Part shown: positions 1 through 8,860 of the stretch, one piece after another
Layout of the letters: every line of letters starts with the position of its first letter
Position numbering within the stretch: the first letter of the stretch is position 1
Assembly: GCA_902556205.1 (NCBI GenBank)
Contig: CACDVH010000002.1
Coordinates: 1 to 64,000, forward strand
Reading direction: 5' to 3'
DNA length: 64,000 nucleotides
Source: an uncultured Gammaproteobacteria bacterium
GTDB lineage: Bacteria > Pseudomonadota > Gammaproteobacteria > PS1 > Pseudothioglobaceae
Made by a program: the position numbers and the translations under genes
The notes under the pieces: model-generated
The model's database searches: none
Seen by the model: only the letters and a program-made list of their open reading frames with translations
Told to the model about the DNA's origin: nothing

Positions 1-1
1 G

Positions 2-595
2 TATCTTGATAGGGCATTGATTATTGCAGATAATATTTGTAATCGTCAGTCTCAACAAGCCGATGGATTGATTTGGGAGCATTACGACTCAGATTGGAGG
101 ATTGACTGGTCCTTCAACAAAAATAAGCCTGATGACTTATTTAGGCCGTGGGGTTTTCAAGTTGGACACCTAACTGAATGGTCAAAACTTCTACTTATTC
201 TTGAAAGGTATGTAAATGTAAAATGGCTCCTACCTCGTGCTGTAGAGCTTTTTGAAGATGCGGTTGAAATGGGATGGGATGAAAAAAATCAAGGGCTTTT
301 CTATGGCTTTGCTCCAAACGGAGATATATGTGATTCAGATAAATATTTTTGGGTTCAGGCAGAGTCGTTTGCAGCAGCAGCATTGTTAGTAAATCGCACT
401 CAAGAAAACAGATATTGGGATTGGTATAACAGAATTTGGGATTTTAGCTGGAACCACATGGTTGACCATGAATATGGCGCTTGGTTTCGCATTTTAGATG
501 GAAATAATAAAAAATATGACAACCTCAAGAGCCCAGCTGGAAAGACCGATTATCATACAATGGGAGCATGTTTTGAGGTCTTAAATGTAATTTAG
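2..595 (+). CDS. AGE-family (N-acylglucosamine 2-epimerase-like) sugar isomerase, C-terminal part
   Basis: The reading frame is open from base 2, so the gene begins before the window; only the last ~198 codons are visible. The segment FRPWGFQVGHLTEWSKLLL is the AGE-family hallmark (the family has GHxxEWxxLLL), and KYFWVQAESFAAAALL matches the later conserved WxQAE block of the alpha/alpha barrel. Members isomerise or epimerise free sugars (N-acetylglucosamine/N-acetylmannosamine, mannose/glucose/fructose, cellobiose). Which sugar is used cannot be told here. It lies on the same strand just upstream of a sugar ABC importer, so a role in interconverting an imported sugar is a reasonable inference. 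No signal peptide can be judged because the N-terminus is missing. Confidence 0.85.
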   Translation, partial: YLDRALIIADNICNRQSQQADGLIWEHYDSDWRIDWSFNKNKPDDLFRPWGFQVGHLTEWSKLLLILERYVNVKWLLPRAVELFEDAVEMGWDEKNQGLFYGFAPNGDICDSDKYFWVQAESFAAAALLVNRTQENRYWDWYNRIWDFSWNHMVDHEYGAWFRILDGNNKKYDNLKSPAGKTDYHTMGACFEVLNVI

Positions 596-719
596 GACAC
601 TCCACTTGAAATTGGAAGAATAATATTAAGGAAAAAGAATAAAACTTCTTTATCTGTTTCTACTAAAAGTACTTCCTAGTTTAAAATAGCGAACTGATTT
701 CAACAAGGCCAATAAATTT

Positions 720-1103
720 ATGACACCTGAATCTGTATTAGAGCAATGGGCTCAATGTTTCAATAGCGGCGACCTAGACGGAATTACCAGGCTATATGAA
801 ATAGATGGTACATTGTTGCCTACATTTAAGCCCGTTCTGATGAATTCAGGAGATAAAATATCTGGTTACTTTAGTGCAGCGATAGAGGGTAATGCCTCTA
901 TTGAATTTAATGTTAATAAATCGATTAAAACAAAGCTATCTGATTCTTCATATTTAATGACAGGAAGTTATGTTTTTTGCCTGCCTAGTAAGGGTGGAGA
1001 AAAATACGAGTCTTGGTACACTTTTGTAATTGACACATCTAAAGATTCACCGATTAAGCATCATCACTCTTCTAGAGTGCCATATGATTTCGATCTAAGT
1101 TAG
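720..1103 (+). CDS. NTF2-like / SnoaL-like (CaMKII association-type) domain protein
   Basis: A 127-residue single-domain protein. The start (ESVLEQWAQCFNSGDLDGITRLYEIDGTLLPT) is the typical first helix pair of NTF2-like proteins of the SnoaL/DUF4440/CaMKII-association type, in which a small alpha+beta cone forms a pocket. The end has HHHSSRVP, as in the association-domain subfamily. Such proteins are small-molecule binding or oligomerisation modules; no catalytic function can be assigned. It sits between the AGE epimerase and the first sugar-binding protein on the same strand but has its own ~120 bp upstream gap, so it may or may not be co-transcribed. Confidence 0.7.
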   Translation: MTPESVLEQWAQCFNSGDLDGITRLYEIDGTLLPTFKPVLMNSGDKISGYFSAAIEGNASIEFNVNKSIKTKLSDSSYLMTGSYVFCLPSKGGEKYESWYTFVIDTSKDSPIKHHHSSRVPYDFDLS

Positions 1104-1156
1104 CAGCCTGATTCGTAAATTCATATTTCGATTCAAATTGTAATATTTTGTAACAA

Positions 1157-1176
1157 TTGTATACAGTTTGATACAA
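1157..1176. promoter_or_regulatory. Inverted repeat TTGTAT-N8-ATACAA upstream of sugar importer 1
   Basis: TTGTAT and ATACAA are exact reverse complements separated by 8 bp, and the second arm overlaps TTGATA, a possible -35. A second small inverted repeat (ATTCTGC at 1199, GCAGAAT at 1216) lies between it and the gene. The arms resemble GntR-type half sites, but no such regulator is encoded in the window, so the assignment is open. Confidence 0.35.
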
Positions 1177-1252
1177 CCCCACTAATAAACTGATTTCAAT
1201 TCTGCTCAATGGTGTGCAGAATGTGATTCATATCATTTTAATGGAGAAAAAT

Positions 1253-2503
1253 ATGAAGAATAATAAGTTAACAACGCTAGCTGCGTCAGCGCTTCTAGCA
1301 ACTACAACATCAGTTAGTGCTGGTGACGTAGAGGTTTTACACTGGTGGACTAGTGGTGGTGAAGCTGCAAGTGTAAATTATCTTAAAGGCAAGCTAAGTG
1401 ACGCTGGAGTTGGTTGGACTGACTTCGCTGTTGCTGGTGGCGGTGGTGAAAACGCGATGACTGTACTTAAGTCAAGAGCGATTTCTGGAAACCCTCCTAC
1501 AGCTGCTCAAATCAAAGGCCCTTCAATTCAAGAGTGGGGTGATCTAGGATTTTTAGCTGACATCAATGGTGTTGCTGAAAAGAATAACTGGGATGATTTA
1601 TTACCAGCAGTTGTTGCTGACGTAATGAAGCATGAAGGGAAATACGTTGCTGCTCCTGTAAACGTTCACAGAGTAAACTGGATGTGGTCTAACCCAGAAG
1701 TTTTTCGTGCTGCAGGCGCGACTATTCCAACAACTTGGGACGACTTCATGGTTCAAGCTAAGAAGCTTCAAGACGCTGGTTACGTAGCACTAGCTCACGG
1801 TGGTCAGCCATGGCAAGATGCAACTGTATTTGAAGCAGTAGTTCTTGGTGTTGGTGGCGCAGACTACTACAACAAAGCGTTTGTAGAGATGGACATGGAC
1901 GCACTTAACAGTGACACAACAGTAGAAGTTTTCGAAACTTTTGGAAACCTACGTCAATTCGTTGATGCAAATGCACCAGGACGTGACTGGAACATTGCGA
2001 CTTCAATGGTAATTGAAGGTCAAGCTGGAATGCAGATCATGGGTGACTGGGCAAAAGGTGAATTCAAGGTTGCTGGTAAGAATGTAGGCACTGACTTTGT
2101 ATGTAGCGCAGCTCCAGGTACTTCAGGTGCACACACATTTAACGTCGACTCTTTTGCATTCTTTGCACAAGGTACAACATCTGGAACTGGTGCACAAAAC
2201 ATCATGGCTGCAGAAATCTTAGGTACTGATTTCCAAACAGTATTTAACCTGAATAAAGGTTCTATTCCTGCGCGCTTAGGTGTTTCAAGAGCTGAGTTTG
2301 ATACATGTGCTCATGACTCTATGGACGCTTTTGTTGCTTCTTCAGCAAGCGGTTCATTAGTACCAAGCTTTGCTCACGGTATGGCATTGCCTTCAGCGGT
2401 AGCTGGAGCGGTAGTTGATTCAGCTACAAACTTCTTTAACTCTTCTCAGAGTGCAGAAGAAGGCGCTGCTCAACTGGTTGCTTCGATGGCAGCTGCGATG
2501 TAA
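1253..2503 (+). CDS. Sugar ABC transporter substrate-binding protein 1 (CUT1 family)
   Basis: The ATG at 1253 has GGAG 6 nt upstream and opens a clean signal peptide (MKNNKLTTLAASALLATTTSVSA), so it is preferred to the earlier in-frame GTG at 1214. The mature protein (~393 aa) starts GDVEVLHWWTSGGEAASV, the typical first strand of MalE/UgpB-like binding proteins (SBP_bac_1), and later has INGVAEKNNW and GQAGMQIMGDWAKGEF, which are conserved in glucose/oligosaccharide binders of this group. It captures a sugar in the periplasm for the permeases at 2623-4361. About 35-40% of residues near the N-terminus match the paralogue at 7604. The ligand is unknown; glucose or a beta-glucoside is likely from context. 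Confidence 0.9.
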   Translation: MKNNKLTTLAASALLATTTSVSAGDVEVLHWWTSGGEAASVNYLKGKLSDAGVGWTDFAVAGGGGENAMTVLKSRAISGNPPTAAQIKGPSIQEWGDLGFLADINGVAEKNNWDDLLPAVVADVMKHEGKYVAAPVNVHRVNWMWSNPEVFRAAGATIPTTWDDFMVQAKKLQDAGYVALAHGGQPWQDATVFEAVVLGVGGADYYNKAFVEMDMDALNSDTTVEVFETFGNLRQFVDANAPGRDWNIATSMVIEGQAGMQIMGDWAKGEFKVAGKNVGTDFVCSAAPGTSGAHTFNVDSFAFFAQGTTSGTGAQNIMAAEILGTDFQTVFNLNKGSIPARLGVSRAEFDTCAHDSMDAFVASSASGSLVPSFAHGMALPSAVAGAVVDSATNFFNSSQSAEEGAAQLVASMAAAM

Positions 2504-2563
2504 GAGCAACTCTGTATAAAGAGCTTTAGCTTGTCTCCTTTAGCGTAAGGCTCTTTAATGCAT

Positions 2564-2594
2564 TTAGGGCGCTTAATTTAAGCGCCCTAATTTT
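2564..2594 (+). terminator. Hairpin with T-run between binding protein 1 and its permease
   Basis: TTAGGGCGCTTAA (2564-2576) pairs perfectly with its reverse complement at 2578-2590 and is followed by TTTT. It lies in the 119-bp gap after the binding-protein gene. This is the usual place for a partial terminator or 3'-stabilising hairpin that makes more binding protein than permease mRNA. Confidence 0.8.
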
Positions 2595-2622
2595 ATAAAT
2601 TCATAATAAAATCAGACTTACC

Positions 2623-3492
2623 GTGCTTAATTTTTTAGAAAAAAACTTGCCAAAAATTGTATTGGCACCGACCACAATCGCAATGATTGTATGTATGTAT
2701 GGTTTTATCGTGTGGACCGGTCTATTATCTCTTACAAAAAGCCGTATGATGCCTCAATGGGATTTTGTTGGGCTCGATCAATATGTCAGACTTTTTAAGA
2801 ATCCTAGATGGGATGTGGCCGTTGATAATCTCTTTATTTTCCTCATTTTATTTATTGTGATCGCTCTAGTTCTAGGCCTTTTACTAGCAATATTCCTAGA
2901 TCAAAAAATCAGAGTTGAAGGCGCAATAAGGACTATATATTTATATCCTATGGCAATCTCATTTATTGTTACAGGTACGGCATGGAAGTGGATTTTAAAT
3001 CCAGGTCTTGGAATCGAAAAGCTGATGAATGACTGGGGTTTTGTGGGCTTTGAATTCAGGTGGCTGGTTGAACAGGACATGGCCATCTATTGTATTGTGA
3101 TTGCTGCAATTTGGCAGTCTAGTGGCTTTGTAATGGCGCTCTTTTTAGCTGGCTTAAGAGGTGTTGATGATAATCTAACTAAAGCTGCAAAAATGGATGG
3201 TGCATCAACGGTTCGCCTATACTGGCATATTATTTTGCCTTTAATGAGACCCGTTTTTTTTAGTGCTATTGTCATCCTTACTCATATAGCGATTAAAAGT
3301 TTTGACCTTGTTCAGGCGTTGACAGGGGGAGGCCCTGGATATGCATCCGACTTGCCAGCCAACTTTATGTATACATATACCTTTAACAGGTCACAAATTG
3401 GCATTGGCGCTGCCAGTGCAATGATTATGTTGTTCGGTGTTCTAGCTGTATTAATACCGTATTTATATTCAGAACTACGCGAGAAAGATTGA
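2623..3492 (+). CDS. Sugar ABC transporter permease 1a (MalF/UgpA-like)
   Basis: A 289-residue inner-membrane protein with about six hydrophobic segments and the BPD_transp_1 EAA loop, visible as DDNLTKAAKMDGASTVRLYWHI (the EAA--- -G motif that docks on the ATPase) near residue 190. YLYPMAISFIVTGTAWKWILNPGLGIE is characteristic of CUT1 sugar permeases. The start is a GTG; no better start exists in frame. It overlaps the next permease by 4 bp (ATGA), so translation is coupled. It forms the heterodimeric channel with the 3489 product. Confidence 0.9.
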   Translation: MLNFLEKNLPKIVLAPTTIAMIVCMYGFIVWTGLLSLTKSRMMPQWDFVGLDQYVRLFKNPRWDVAVDNLFIFLILFIVIALVLGLLLAIFLDQKIRVEGAIRTIYLYPMAISFIVTGTAWKWILNPGLGIEKLMNDWGFVGFEFRWLVEQDMAIYCIVIAAIWQSSGFVMALFLAGLRGVDDNLTKAAKMDGASTVRLYWHIILPLMRPVFFSAIVILTHIAIKSFDLVQALTGGGPGYASDLPANFMYTYTFNRSQIGIGAASAMIMLFGVLAVLIPYLYSELREKD

Positions 3493-4361
3493 TGAATAAA
3501 TTTAACTTACTAAATATTAATTTTGGCCGAGCAGCTATTTACTTCATATTGTTTTTATTTGCTTTTATCTATTTAGCACCTCTTTATGTGATGTTTACAA
3601 CTTCACTTAAAGATATTGAAGAAATTCGAAGTGGTAACTTGATGGCTCTTCCAATCGATCCAACCCTATATGCTTGGAAGAAAGCCTGGGCATCAGCATG
3701 CACTGGAAGTGAGTGCAAAGGCCTAGCTCCATATTTTTGGAATAGTGTAAGGATTGTATTTCCTGCAGTAATTATCTCAACTATTTTGGGCGCTTTTAAT
3801 GGCTATGCTCTTGCTAAATGGAAGTTCAAAGGAAGTGAATTTCTTTTTGGAGCTCTCTTATTTGGCTGCTTTATCCCTTTCCAGGTTATTCTTTTACCGA
3901 TGGCAAAGCTTTTGGGAGCTTTGGGGTTGGCTAACACTGTGACTGGCCTTGTTTTGGTTCACGTTATCTATGGAATAGCTTTTACAACACTCTTTTTTAG
4001 AAATTATTATGTGGGAATACCGACTGAGCTTGTTAAAGCTGCAAAGCTCGACGGCGCTAGTTTCTTAAAAATATTTCGTCACATTTTTATTCCATTGTCT
4101 ACACCAATTTTTGTAGTCACAATCATTTGGCAGTTTACCCAAATTTGGAATGATTTTTTATTTGGAGTTGTTTATTCAGGCTCGGGAACTCAGCCAATTA
4201 CTGTGGCACTTAATAACCTTGTGAATACCTCGGTTGGTGGAAAAGAATACAACGTAGATATGGCTGCAGCAATTATTGCTGCGCTGCCAACGCTAATCGT
4301 TTATATCATTGCAGGAAAGTACTTTGTGAGAGGACTAACTGCTGGCGCAGTTAAAGGATAA
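3489..4361 (+). CDS. Sugar ABC transporter permease 1b (MalG/UgpE-like)
   Basis: A 290-residue permease with an N-terminal membrane segment after residue 15, the conserved YLAPLYVMFTTSLKDIEEIR start of MalG-type proteins, and the EAA motif TELVKAAKLDGASFLKIFRHI near residue 180. The end GKYFVRGLTAGAVKG is the usual CUT1 C-terminus. It overlaps the preceding permease by 4 bp and is followed after 40 bp by the ATPase. It is clearly paralogous to the 10250 permease (both have the insert CTGxxCxGL, probably a periplasmic disulfide loop). Confidence 0.9.
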   Translation: MMNKFNLLNINFGRAAIYFILFLFAFIYLAPLYVMFTTSLKDIEEIRSGNLMALPIDPTLYAWKKAWASACTGSECKGLAPYFWNSVRIVFPAVIISTILGAFNGYALAKWKFKGSEFLFGALLFGCFIPFQVILLPMAKLLGALGLANTVTGLVLVHVIYGIAFTTLFFRNYYVGIPTELVKAAKLDGASFLKIFRHIFIPLSTPIFVVTIIWQFTQIWNDFLFGVVYSGSGTQPITVALNNLVNTSVGGKEYNVDMAAAIIAALPTLIVYIIAGKYFVRGLTAGAVKG

Positions 4362-4401
4362 TTTTAATTACTAAGAAAATTACGAATACAGGATAAAAAA
4401 A

Positions 4402-5499
4402 ATGGGAAGTATTAGTCTTAATGGGATCAACAAATCTTTCGGTTCAACTGAAGTGCTTAAGGATATCAATTTAGATATTAAAGATGGAGAGTTTTTGATA
4501 CTGATCGGTCCATCTGGATGTGGAAAGTCAACTTTAATGAACCTAATTGCCGGTCTTGAAGACTTAACTGGCGGTGAAATAATTATTGATGATAAGGATG
4601 TGTCTGAAGAGTCGCCAAAGGACAGAGATATTGCGATGGTATTTCAATCGTACGCGCTCTATCCAACTATGAATGTTGCAAGAAACATTTGTTTTGGATT
4701 AGAAATGAGCAAAATGCCAAAAAATGAACAAGAAGTTATATTAAAAAAAGTCTCATCTTTGCTTCAGATTGATCATCTATTAGATAGGAAGCCAGGGCAG
4801 CTTTCAGGCGGTCAGAGGCAAAGAGTTGCTATGGGAAGGGCACTAGCACGTTCACCAAAAGTCTTTCTATTTGATGAGCCACTTTCAAATTTGGATGCAA
4901 AGCTAAGAGTTGAAATGCGCACTGAGATTAAAAAACTTCATCAGCGCATTGGAACAACCATTGTTTATGTTACTCATGATCAGATAGAGGCAATGACACT
5001 CGCAGATAGGATAGCTGTGCTTAAGGATGGTGAATTACAGCAAGTCGGCACACCTTACGAAATTTATAATGATCCAGTCAGTCACTTTGTTGCGGATTTT
5101 ATGGGCTCACCTGGTATGAATTTTATTGAGTGTATTGTGAAGGATGAGAAACTCATAATTGAGAGTGGTGGTGAAAAATATGAATTAGAGATCCCATGCA
5201 AGGACGCTATTAATAATTCTAAATTAGATGTTGTATTGTTAGGAATAAGGCCTGAAATGCTTACCGAAATTCAGCCATCTGTTGAGAAAAATTCCTACAT
5301 TCATCAAATAAAATTTGATGTCGACGTTTTAGAACCTATGGGTGCTGATACGGTTGCAATTGGACAATGGAATGAAAGCGAAGTTATGGCGAGGCTAAGT
5401 CCAGAATCTGGAAACGCAGCTGGAAAGGGTTTTGACTTGCAAGTCGATACTAGTAAAGCTATATTATTTGATCCAAATTCAGGCTTAAGAATCAGATAA
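4402..5499 (+). CDS. Sugar ABC transporter ATP-binding protein 1 (UgpC/MsmK/MalK-like)
   Basis: 365 residues, the normal length for MalK-type subunits. Visible motifs are Walker A GPSGCGKST (near residue 36), the Q-loop FQSYALYPTM, the signature LSGGQRQRVAMGRAL, Walker B VFLFDEPLSNLD and the switch H in VTHDQ. The last ~125 residues form the OB-like regulatory domain (LLGIRPEML, VDVLEPMGADT). It energises uptake through the permeases at 2623-4361. An ATPase of this type can often serve several importers, and a second one is present at 11177. Confidence 0.92.
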   Translation: MGSISLNGINKSFGSTEVLKDINLDIKDGEFLILIGPSGCGKSTLMNLIAGLEDLTGGEIIIDDKDVSEESPKDRDIAMVFQSYALYPTMNVARNICFGLEMSKMPKNEQEVILKKVSSLLQIDHLLDRKPGQLSGGQRQRVAMGRALARSPKVFLFDEPLSNLDAKLRVEMRTEIKKLHQRIGTTIVYVTHDQIEAMTLADRIAVLKDGELQQVGTPYEIYNDPVSHFVADFMGSPGMNFIECIVKDEKLIIESGGEKYELEIPCKDAINNSKLDVVLLGIRPEMLTEIQPSVEKNSYIHQIKFDVDVLEPMGADTVAIGQWNESEVMARLSPESGNAAGKGFDLQVDTSKAILFDPNSGLRIR

Positions 5500-5518
5500 T
5501 TATTGATACAATGTCAGT

Positions 5519-6379
5519 ATGAGTGAAGGTTTTACTAAATCTGGCTTATCAATACCCCCAATAGGGCTCGGAACGTGGGACCTGCAAGGCCCAACATGCT
5601 CAAGAATCGTGCGAGAAGCACTAGAGCTTGGGTATCGTCATATTGATGGCGCTTCGATGTATGAGAACGAATCAGAAGTTGGCCAAGGTGTGATTGATTC
5701 TGGAGTTGATAGAGAAGAGATCTTTATTACGACAAAAATCAATACGACAAGTTGGACGCCTTCAAAGGGTAATGGACCTTCATTACAAAATAAAGACATA
5801 GTTAAGCACTTTGAGCAAAGTCTCAAGGATTTGCAAACTGATTATGTGGATCTACTTCTCATTCATTGGCCTAAGTTTGAGACTAATTTGGCAGACATGC
5901 TAGAAATCTTATACAAGATCAAAGATGCTAAAAAAACAAAAGAGGTCGGTGTTGCAAACTTTAACAGCCATCTTGTAAATGAATGCATTAATCTTGGATT
6001 TAATGATATCTATTGCAATCAAATTGAATACCACCCTTTTTTATCTCAAGCAAAGTTAATGGAGGTCATGCAAGATTTTGATTTAATTCCGGTTGCTTAT
6101 TGCCCAATATGCAGAGGTGATGTCGCCAGACATGATGTTCTCATTAGCCTTTCCAACAAGTACTCTAAGACACCTGCTCAGATAGCTCTTCGATGGTTAT
6201 ATCAGCAAAGGGCAGTATCAATTCCAAAAACAGCAAATTCACATAGACTAAAGGAAAACTTTGATATTTTTGATTTTGAGATTGAGTATAAAGATATGCT
6301 TAAAATCTATAGCCTAGAGAGAAATCAACGCTTAGTTCCTAACCTAGAGATTAATGAGTCAAAGTATCCCTTTGATTAA
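5519..6379 (+). CDS. Aldo/keto reductase
   Basis: A 286-residue (beta/alpha)8 NAD(P)H-dependent oxidoreductase. The start PPIGLGTWDLQG and the tetrad D-Y-K-H are visible: HIDGASMYENE (Asp, Tyr), TTKI (Lys) and LLLIHWP (His). SIPKTANSHRLKEN near residue 245 is the cofactor phosphate-binding segment of the family. It follows the sugar ATPase by 19 bp and presumably acts on the imported sugar or a related aldehyde. A TACAAT stands exactly 6 nt before the ATG with no Shine-Dalgarno, so an internal leaderless promoter is possible. The stop overlaps the end of the convergent LacI gene by 4 bp. Confidence 0.88.
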   Translation: MSEGFTKSGLSIPPIGLGTWDLQGPTCSRIVREALELGYRHIDGASMYENESEVGQGVIDSGVDREEIFITTKINTTSWTPSKGNGPSLQNKDIVKHFEQSLKDLQTDYVDLLLIHWPKFETNLADMLEILYKIKDAKKTKEVGVANFNSHLVNECINLGFNDIYCNQIEYHPFLSQAKLMEVMQDFDLIPVAYCPICRGDVARHDVLISLSNKYSKTPAQIALRWLYQQRAVSIPKTANSHRLKENFDIFDFEIEYKDMLKIYSLERNQRLVPNLEINESKYPFD

Positions 6380-7392
6380 TCTCGATTTAATTTAAGAACG
6401 CTCTTTCTCTCTATCAGCTTAATTCCAAAATCGTAATCAATTTCTAGAGCAGCGCCATAAGAAAGATTAATGAGCTTTCTAACGGCTGAGATTGCCATTT
6501 TTTGAACTGGGACATCTATTGTTGTGAGTGGCGGATTAGTGTAAGAAGATATGTTCATGTTGTCATAGCCTAATACTGAGACTTCGTCTGGAATCTTAAC
6601 TCCATTGCTTGACAAAGCTGAAATAGCAGACATTGCAGATTGATCATTGGCACAGAATAGAGCGGTAAAAGAGGGTTCTTGATTAAAAAGATAGTTAGCT
6701 CCTTCAAAGCCTTTTTTAAAGGTGTAATCGCCGCGATAAATAAGATTTTTATGAATTGAAATATTATTATCCTTAAGTGCATCTAAAAAACCATTATGCC
6801 TTTCATTCGCATCAGTTGTATCAAACCATCCACTGATATAGGCTATCTCCCTATGACCACTATCAACAAGATATTGTCCAGCAATATATCCCGCTTGATA
6901 ATGATCAAAACTGAAGGATTTATCTGATATAGCATCAACCTTATTGTTTAAAAGAACGATATTTGGATACTCTTTCTCTAGTTGAAGAATATCAAACTCT
7001 GGCAAATCTGCGCCCCATATTATTAAGCCATCACACCCTTTATTGATAAGATTGTCAATTGATAATCGGGATGCATTAGGATGGTTGGCCGAATTTCTTT
7101 CTCCATCAGTAGTAATCAGACTCACACCGAACGGCTGAAGTTCCCGTTCTATTTTTGTGAGTGTAGCTCGACTCATTTCGCCCGAACTTTTAGTACCCCA
7201 CAGACCAATCGTATTATATCTTTTTGATGAGAGAGACTGGGCTGAAGTGTTGGGTATGAATTTAAGTGCAGACATCGCATCGCTGACTTTATCGAGCGTT
7301 TTCTTGGAAACAGAACCTTTTCCAGATATAACTCTGGAAACAGTTCCAATTCCTACTCCTGCTAGTTTTGCAACATCTCTTATAGTGGCCAT
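6376..7392 (-). CDS. LacI-family transcriptional repressor
   Basis: 338 residues. The N-terminus MATIRDVAKLAGVGIGTVSRVISGKGSV is a textbook LacI helix-turn-helix with hinge (NTSAQSLSSKRYNTIGL), followed by the periplasmic-binding-protein-like sensor domain (ALFCANDQSAMSAISAL, VSVLGYDNMNISSY, PPLTTIDVP). It is divergent from the second sugar importer (7604), whose promoter holds a palindromic LacI-type operator at 7540. It most likely represses that operon and is relieved by the imported sugar or a metabolite. It may also act on itself because the two promoters share the 211-bp gap. Confidence 0.93.
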   Translation of the reverse strand: MATIRDVAKLAGVGIGTVSRVISGKGSVSKKTLDKVSDAMSALKFIPNTSAQSLSSKRYNTIGLWGTKSSGEMSRATLTKIERELQPFGVSLITTDGERNSANHPNASRLSIDNLINKGCDGLIIWGADLPEFDILQLEKEYPNIVLLNNKVDAISDKSFSFDHYQAGYIAGQYLVDSGHREIAYISGWFDTTDANERHNGFLDALKDNNISIHKNLIYRGDYTFKKGFEGANYLFNQEPSFTALFCANDQSAMSAISALSSNGVKIPDEVSVLGYDNMNISSYTNPPLTTIDVPVQKMAISAVRKLINLSYGAALEIDYDFGIKLIERKSVLKLNRD

Positions 7393-7447
7393 TTTGTAAA
7401 GATTTTATCTATCATATTAAGCTATATATTGTTGATTATATAGGAAA

Positions 7448-7468
7448 TAGCTAGTTTTTTTCTAGCTA
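7448..7468. promoter_or_regulatory. Inverted repeat TAGCTAG-T7-CTAGCTA in the lacI/importer 2 divergent region
   Basis: Perfect 7-bp arms separated by seven Ts. It lies between the two divergent starts and could be a second operator or, read toward the importer, a weak hairpin. A further perfect inverted repeat GTGACA-AAA-TGTCAC follows at 7487-7501. Neither matches a named consensus that I can assign safely. Confidence 0.35.
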
Positions 7469-7500
7469 ATCCTTACGTATAACTTTGTGACAAAATGTCA

Positions 7501-7514
7501 CACTTTGACACATT
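7501..7514 (+). promoter_or_regulatory. 14-bp box CACTTTGACACATT, copy 1 (importer 2 promoter)
   Basis: The identical 14 bp recur at 13800-13813 ahead of gnd. The box contains TTGACA and abuts the GTGACA/TGTCAC inverted repeat at 7487. It may be a -35 region embedded in a binding site of a regulator shared by sugar uptake and the pentose phosphate operon. Confidence 0.45.
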
Positions 7515-7533
7515 TACATTTTAGTAGTTTATT

Positions 7534-7553
7534 TATAATTGGAAACGGTTCCA
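7534..7553 (+). promoter_or_regulatory. -10 TATAAT and LacI-type operator TGGAAACGGTTCCA of importer 2
   Basis: TATAAT at 7534-7539 is followed directly by the 14-bp near-palindrome at 7540-7553. That sequence fits the LacI/CcpA-family operator pattern TGNAANCGNNNNCA with the central CG. Its position over the expected transcription start is what a repressor site needs, and the lacI gene is divergent from it. Confidence 0.75.
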
Positions 7554-7603
7554 TAATAATTATGTTATGGAGTTTTTTAATAAGTATTTTCTAGGAGAGA
7601 AAT

Positions 7604-8845
7604 ATGAGAAAAATGTTTAAGAGTTCAACGTTAGTTGCAGCTGCTATCTTAACGGGTGCTGTGAATGTTGCATCAGCGACTGAACTTGAAGTCACACACT
7701 GGTGGACTTCAGGTGGTGAGGCTAATGCCGTTGGAGAGCTTGCTAAAGCTTTTGATGCAACTGGTCACAAATGGGTTGATGGTGCTATTGCTGGTTCAGG
7801 CGGTGTTGCAAGACCTATTATTATTAGTAGAATTATTGGTGGAGAGCCAATGGGTGCTACTCAGCTTAATCATGGTCGTCAAGCGGAAGAGCTAATCGAA
7901 GCTGGTCTACTTTTAGATTTAACTGATGTTGCTGAAGCAGAGGGCTGGAGAGATGTTATTTATCCACCAAACCTTTTAGACGCTTGTACAGTGGATGGTC
8001 GCGTATATTGCGCACCTGTTAACATTCATTCAGCTCAATGGTTATGGTTAAGTCATGACGCTTATGAGAGTTCAGGTGTTGCTGTTCCTAGCAATTGGGA
8101 CGAGTTTGTTGCTGCAGGTCCAGCGCTTCGTGCAAACGGAATTGTGCCTTTGGCTCAAGGTCAGCAAGGATGGCAAACAGGACTAACTTTTGGTGTTCTA
8201 GCAACAGCTCTAGTTAGTGAGGATGCTTGGTATGCGGTTAACCGTGATAAGGATGCCTCTGTTGCAGGTGGTGCAGAGTATGCTCGCGTTTGGAATGCGT
8301 TTGACGATGCCCGTAAAATGGCTATTGGATCAAATGTTGGTGACTGGAACCTAGCTACAAACCTTGTTATTACTGGTAAAGCAGGTGGACAGATTCATGG
8401 TGACTGGGCTCAAGGTGAGTTTAGTGTTGCTGGATCTGTTGCAGGAACTGACTATTCATGTCTTCCAGGTCTAGGAGAGCGTGAAATTTTAGATACTGGT
8501 GGAGATGCGTTCTATTTCCCAGCACAGGATGATGCTGATGTTGAAGCGGCTCAAAAAGAGTTAGCAGCTCTTCTAGTTTCTCCTCCTGTACAGGTGGCGT
8601 TTAACCTTAAAAAAGGTTCATTGCCAATCCGTGGTGATATAGATATGTCAACTGCTAACGATTGTATGCAGAAGGGTCTGAAGATTCTTGCAGGCGGAAA
8701 TGTTGTGCCTTCAGGGGATATCCTTCTTTCGGCTGATACAAACAACCAGGTTAATGAACTTATGAATACTTTTTGGAGTGATTTGTATATGAGCCCTGCA
8801 GATGCACAGGCTAAATATGCTAAGATCATTGCAAGTGCAGACTAA
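7604..8845 (+). CDS. Sugar ABC transporter substrate-binding protein 2 (CUT1 family)
   Basis: 413 residues with signal peptide MRKMFKSSTLVAAAILTGAVNVASA; the ATG has GGAGAG 7-8 nt upstream. The mature start TELEVTHWWTSGGEANAVGEL is nearly the same as in binding protein 1, and VITGKAGGQIHGDWAQGEF is the equivalent later block. These features match periplasmic glucose/oligosaccharide binders (SBP_bac_1). It is the first gene of the second importer operon and should be controlled by the LacI protein at 6376. Its pocket residues differ from binding protein 1, so the two operons probably take different but related sugars. Confidence 0.9.
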   Translation: MRKMFKSSTLVAAAILTGAVNVASATELEVTHWWTSGGEANAVGELAKAFDATGHKWVDGAIAGSGGVARPIIISRIIGGEPMGATQLNHGRQAEELIEAGLLLDLTDVAEAEGWRDVIYPPNLLDACTVDGRVYCAPVNIHSAQWLWLSHDAYESSGVAVPSNWDEFVAAGPALRANGIVPLAQGQQGWQTGLTFGVLATALVSEDAWYAVNRDKDASVAGGAEYARVWNAFDDARKMAIGSNVGDWNLATNLVITGKAGGQIHGDWAQGEFSVAGSVAGTDYSCLPGLGEREILDTGGDAFYFPAQDDADVEAAQKELAALLVSPPVQVAFNLKKGSLPIRGDIDMSTANDCMQKGLKILAGGNVVPSGDILLSADTNNQVNELMNTFWSDLYMSPADAQAKYAKIIASAD

Positions 8846-8860
8846 GTATTAATCAAAAAA

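Noticed and set aside
7487-7501. GTGACA-AAA-TGTCAC as an Fnr or Crp site
   Set aside because: Half sites do not match TTGAT (Fnr) and the spacing differs from Crp (TGTGA-N6-TCACA), so it is only listed as an unassigned inverted repeat.
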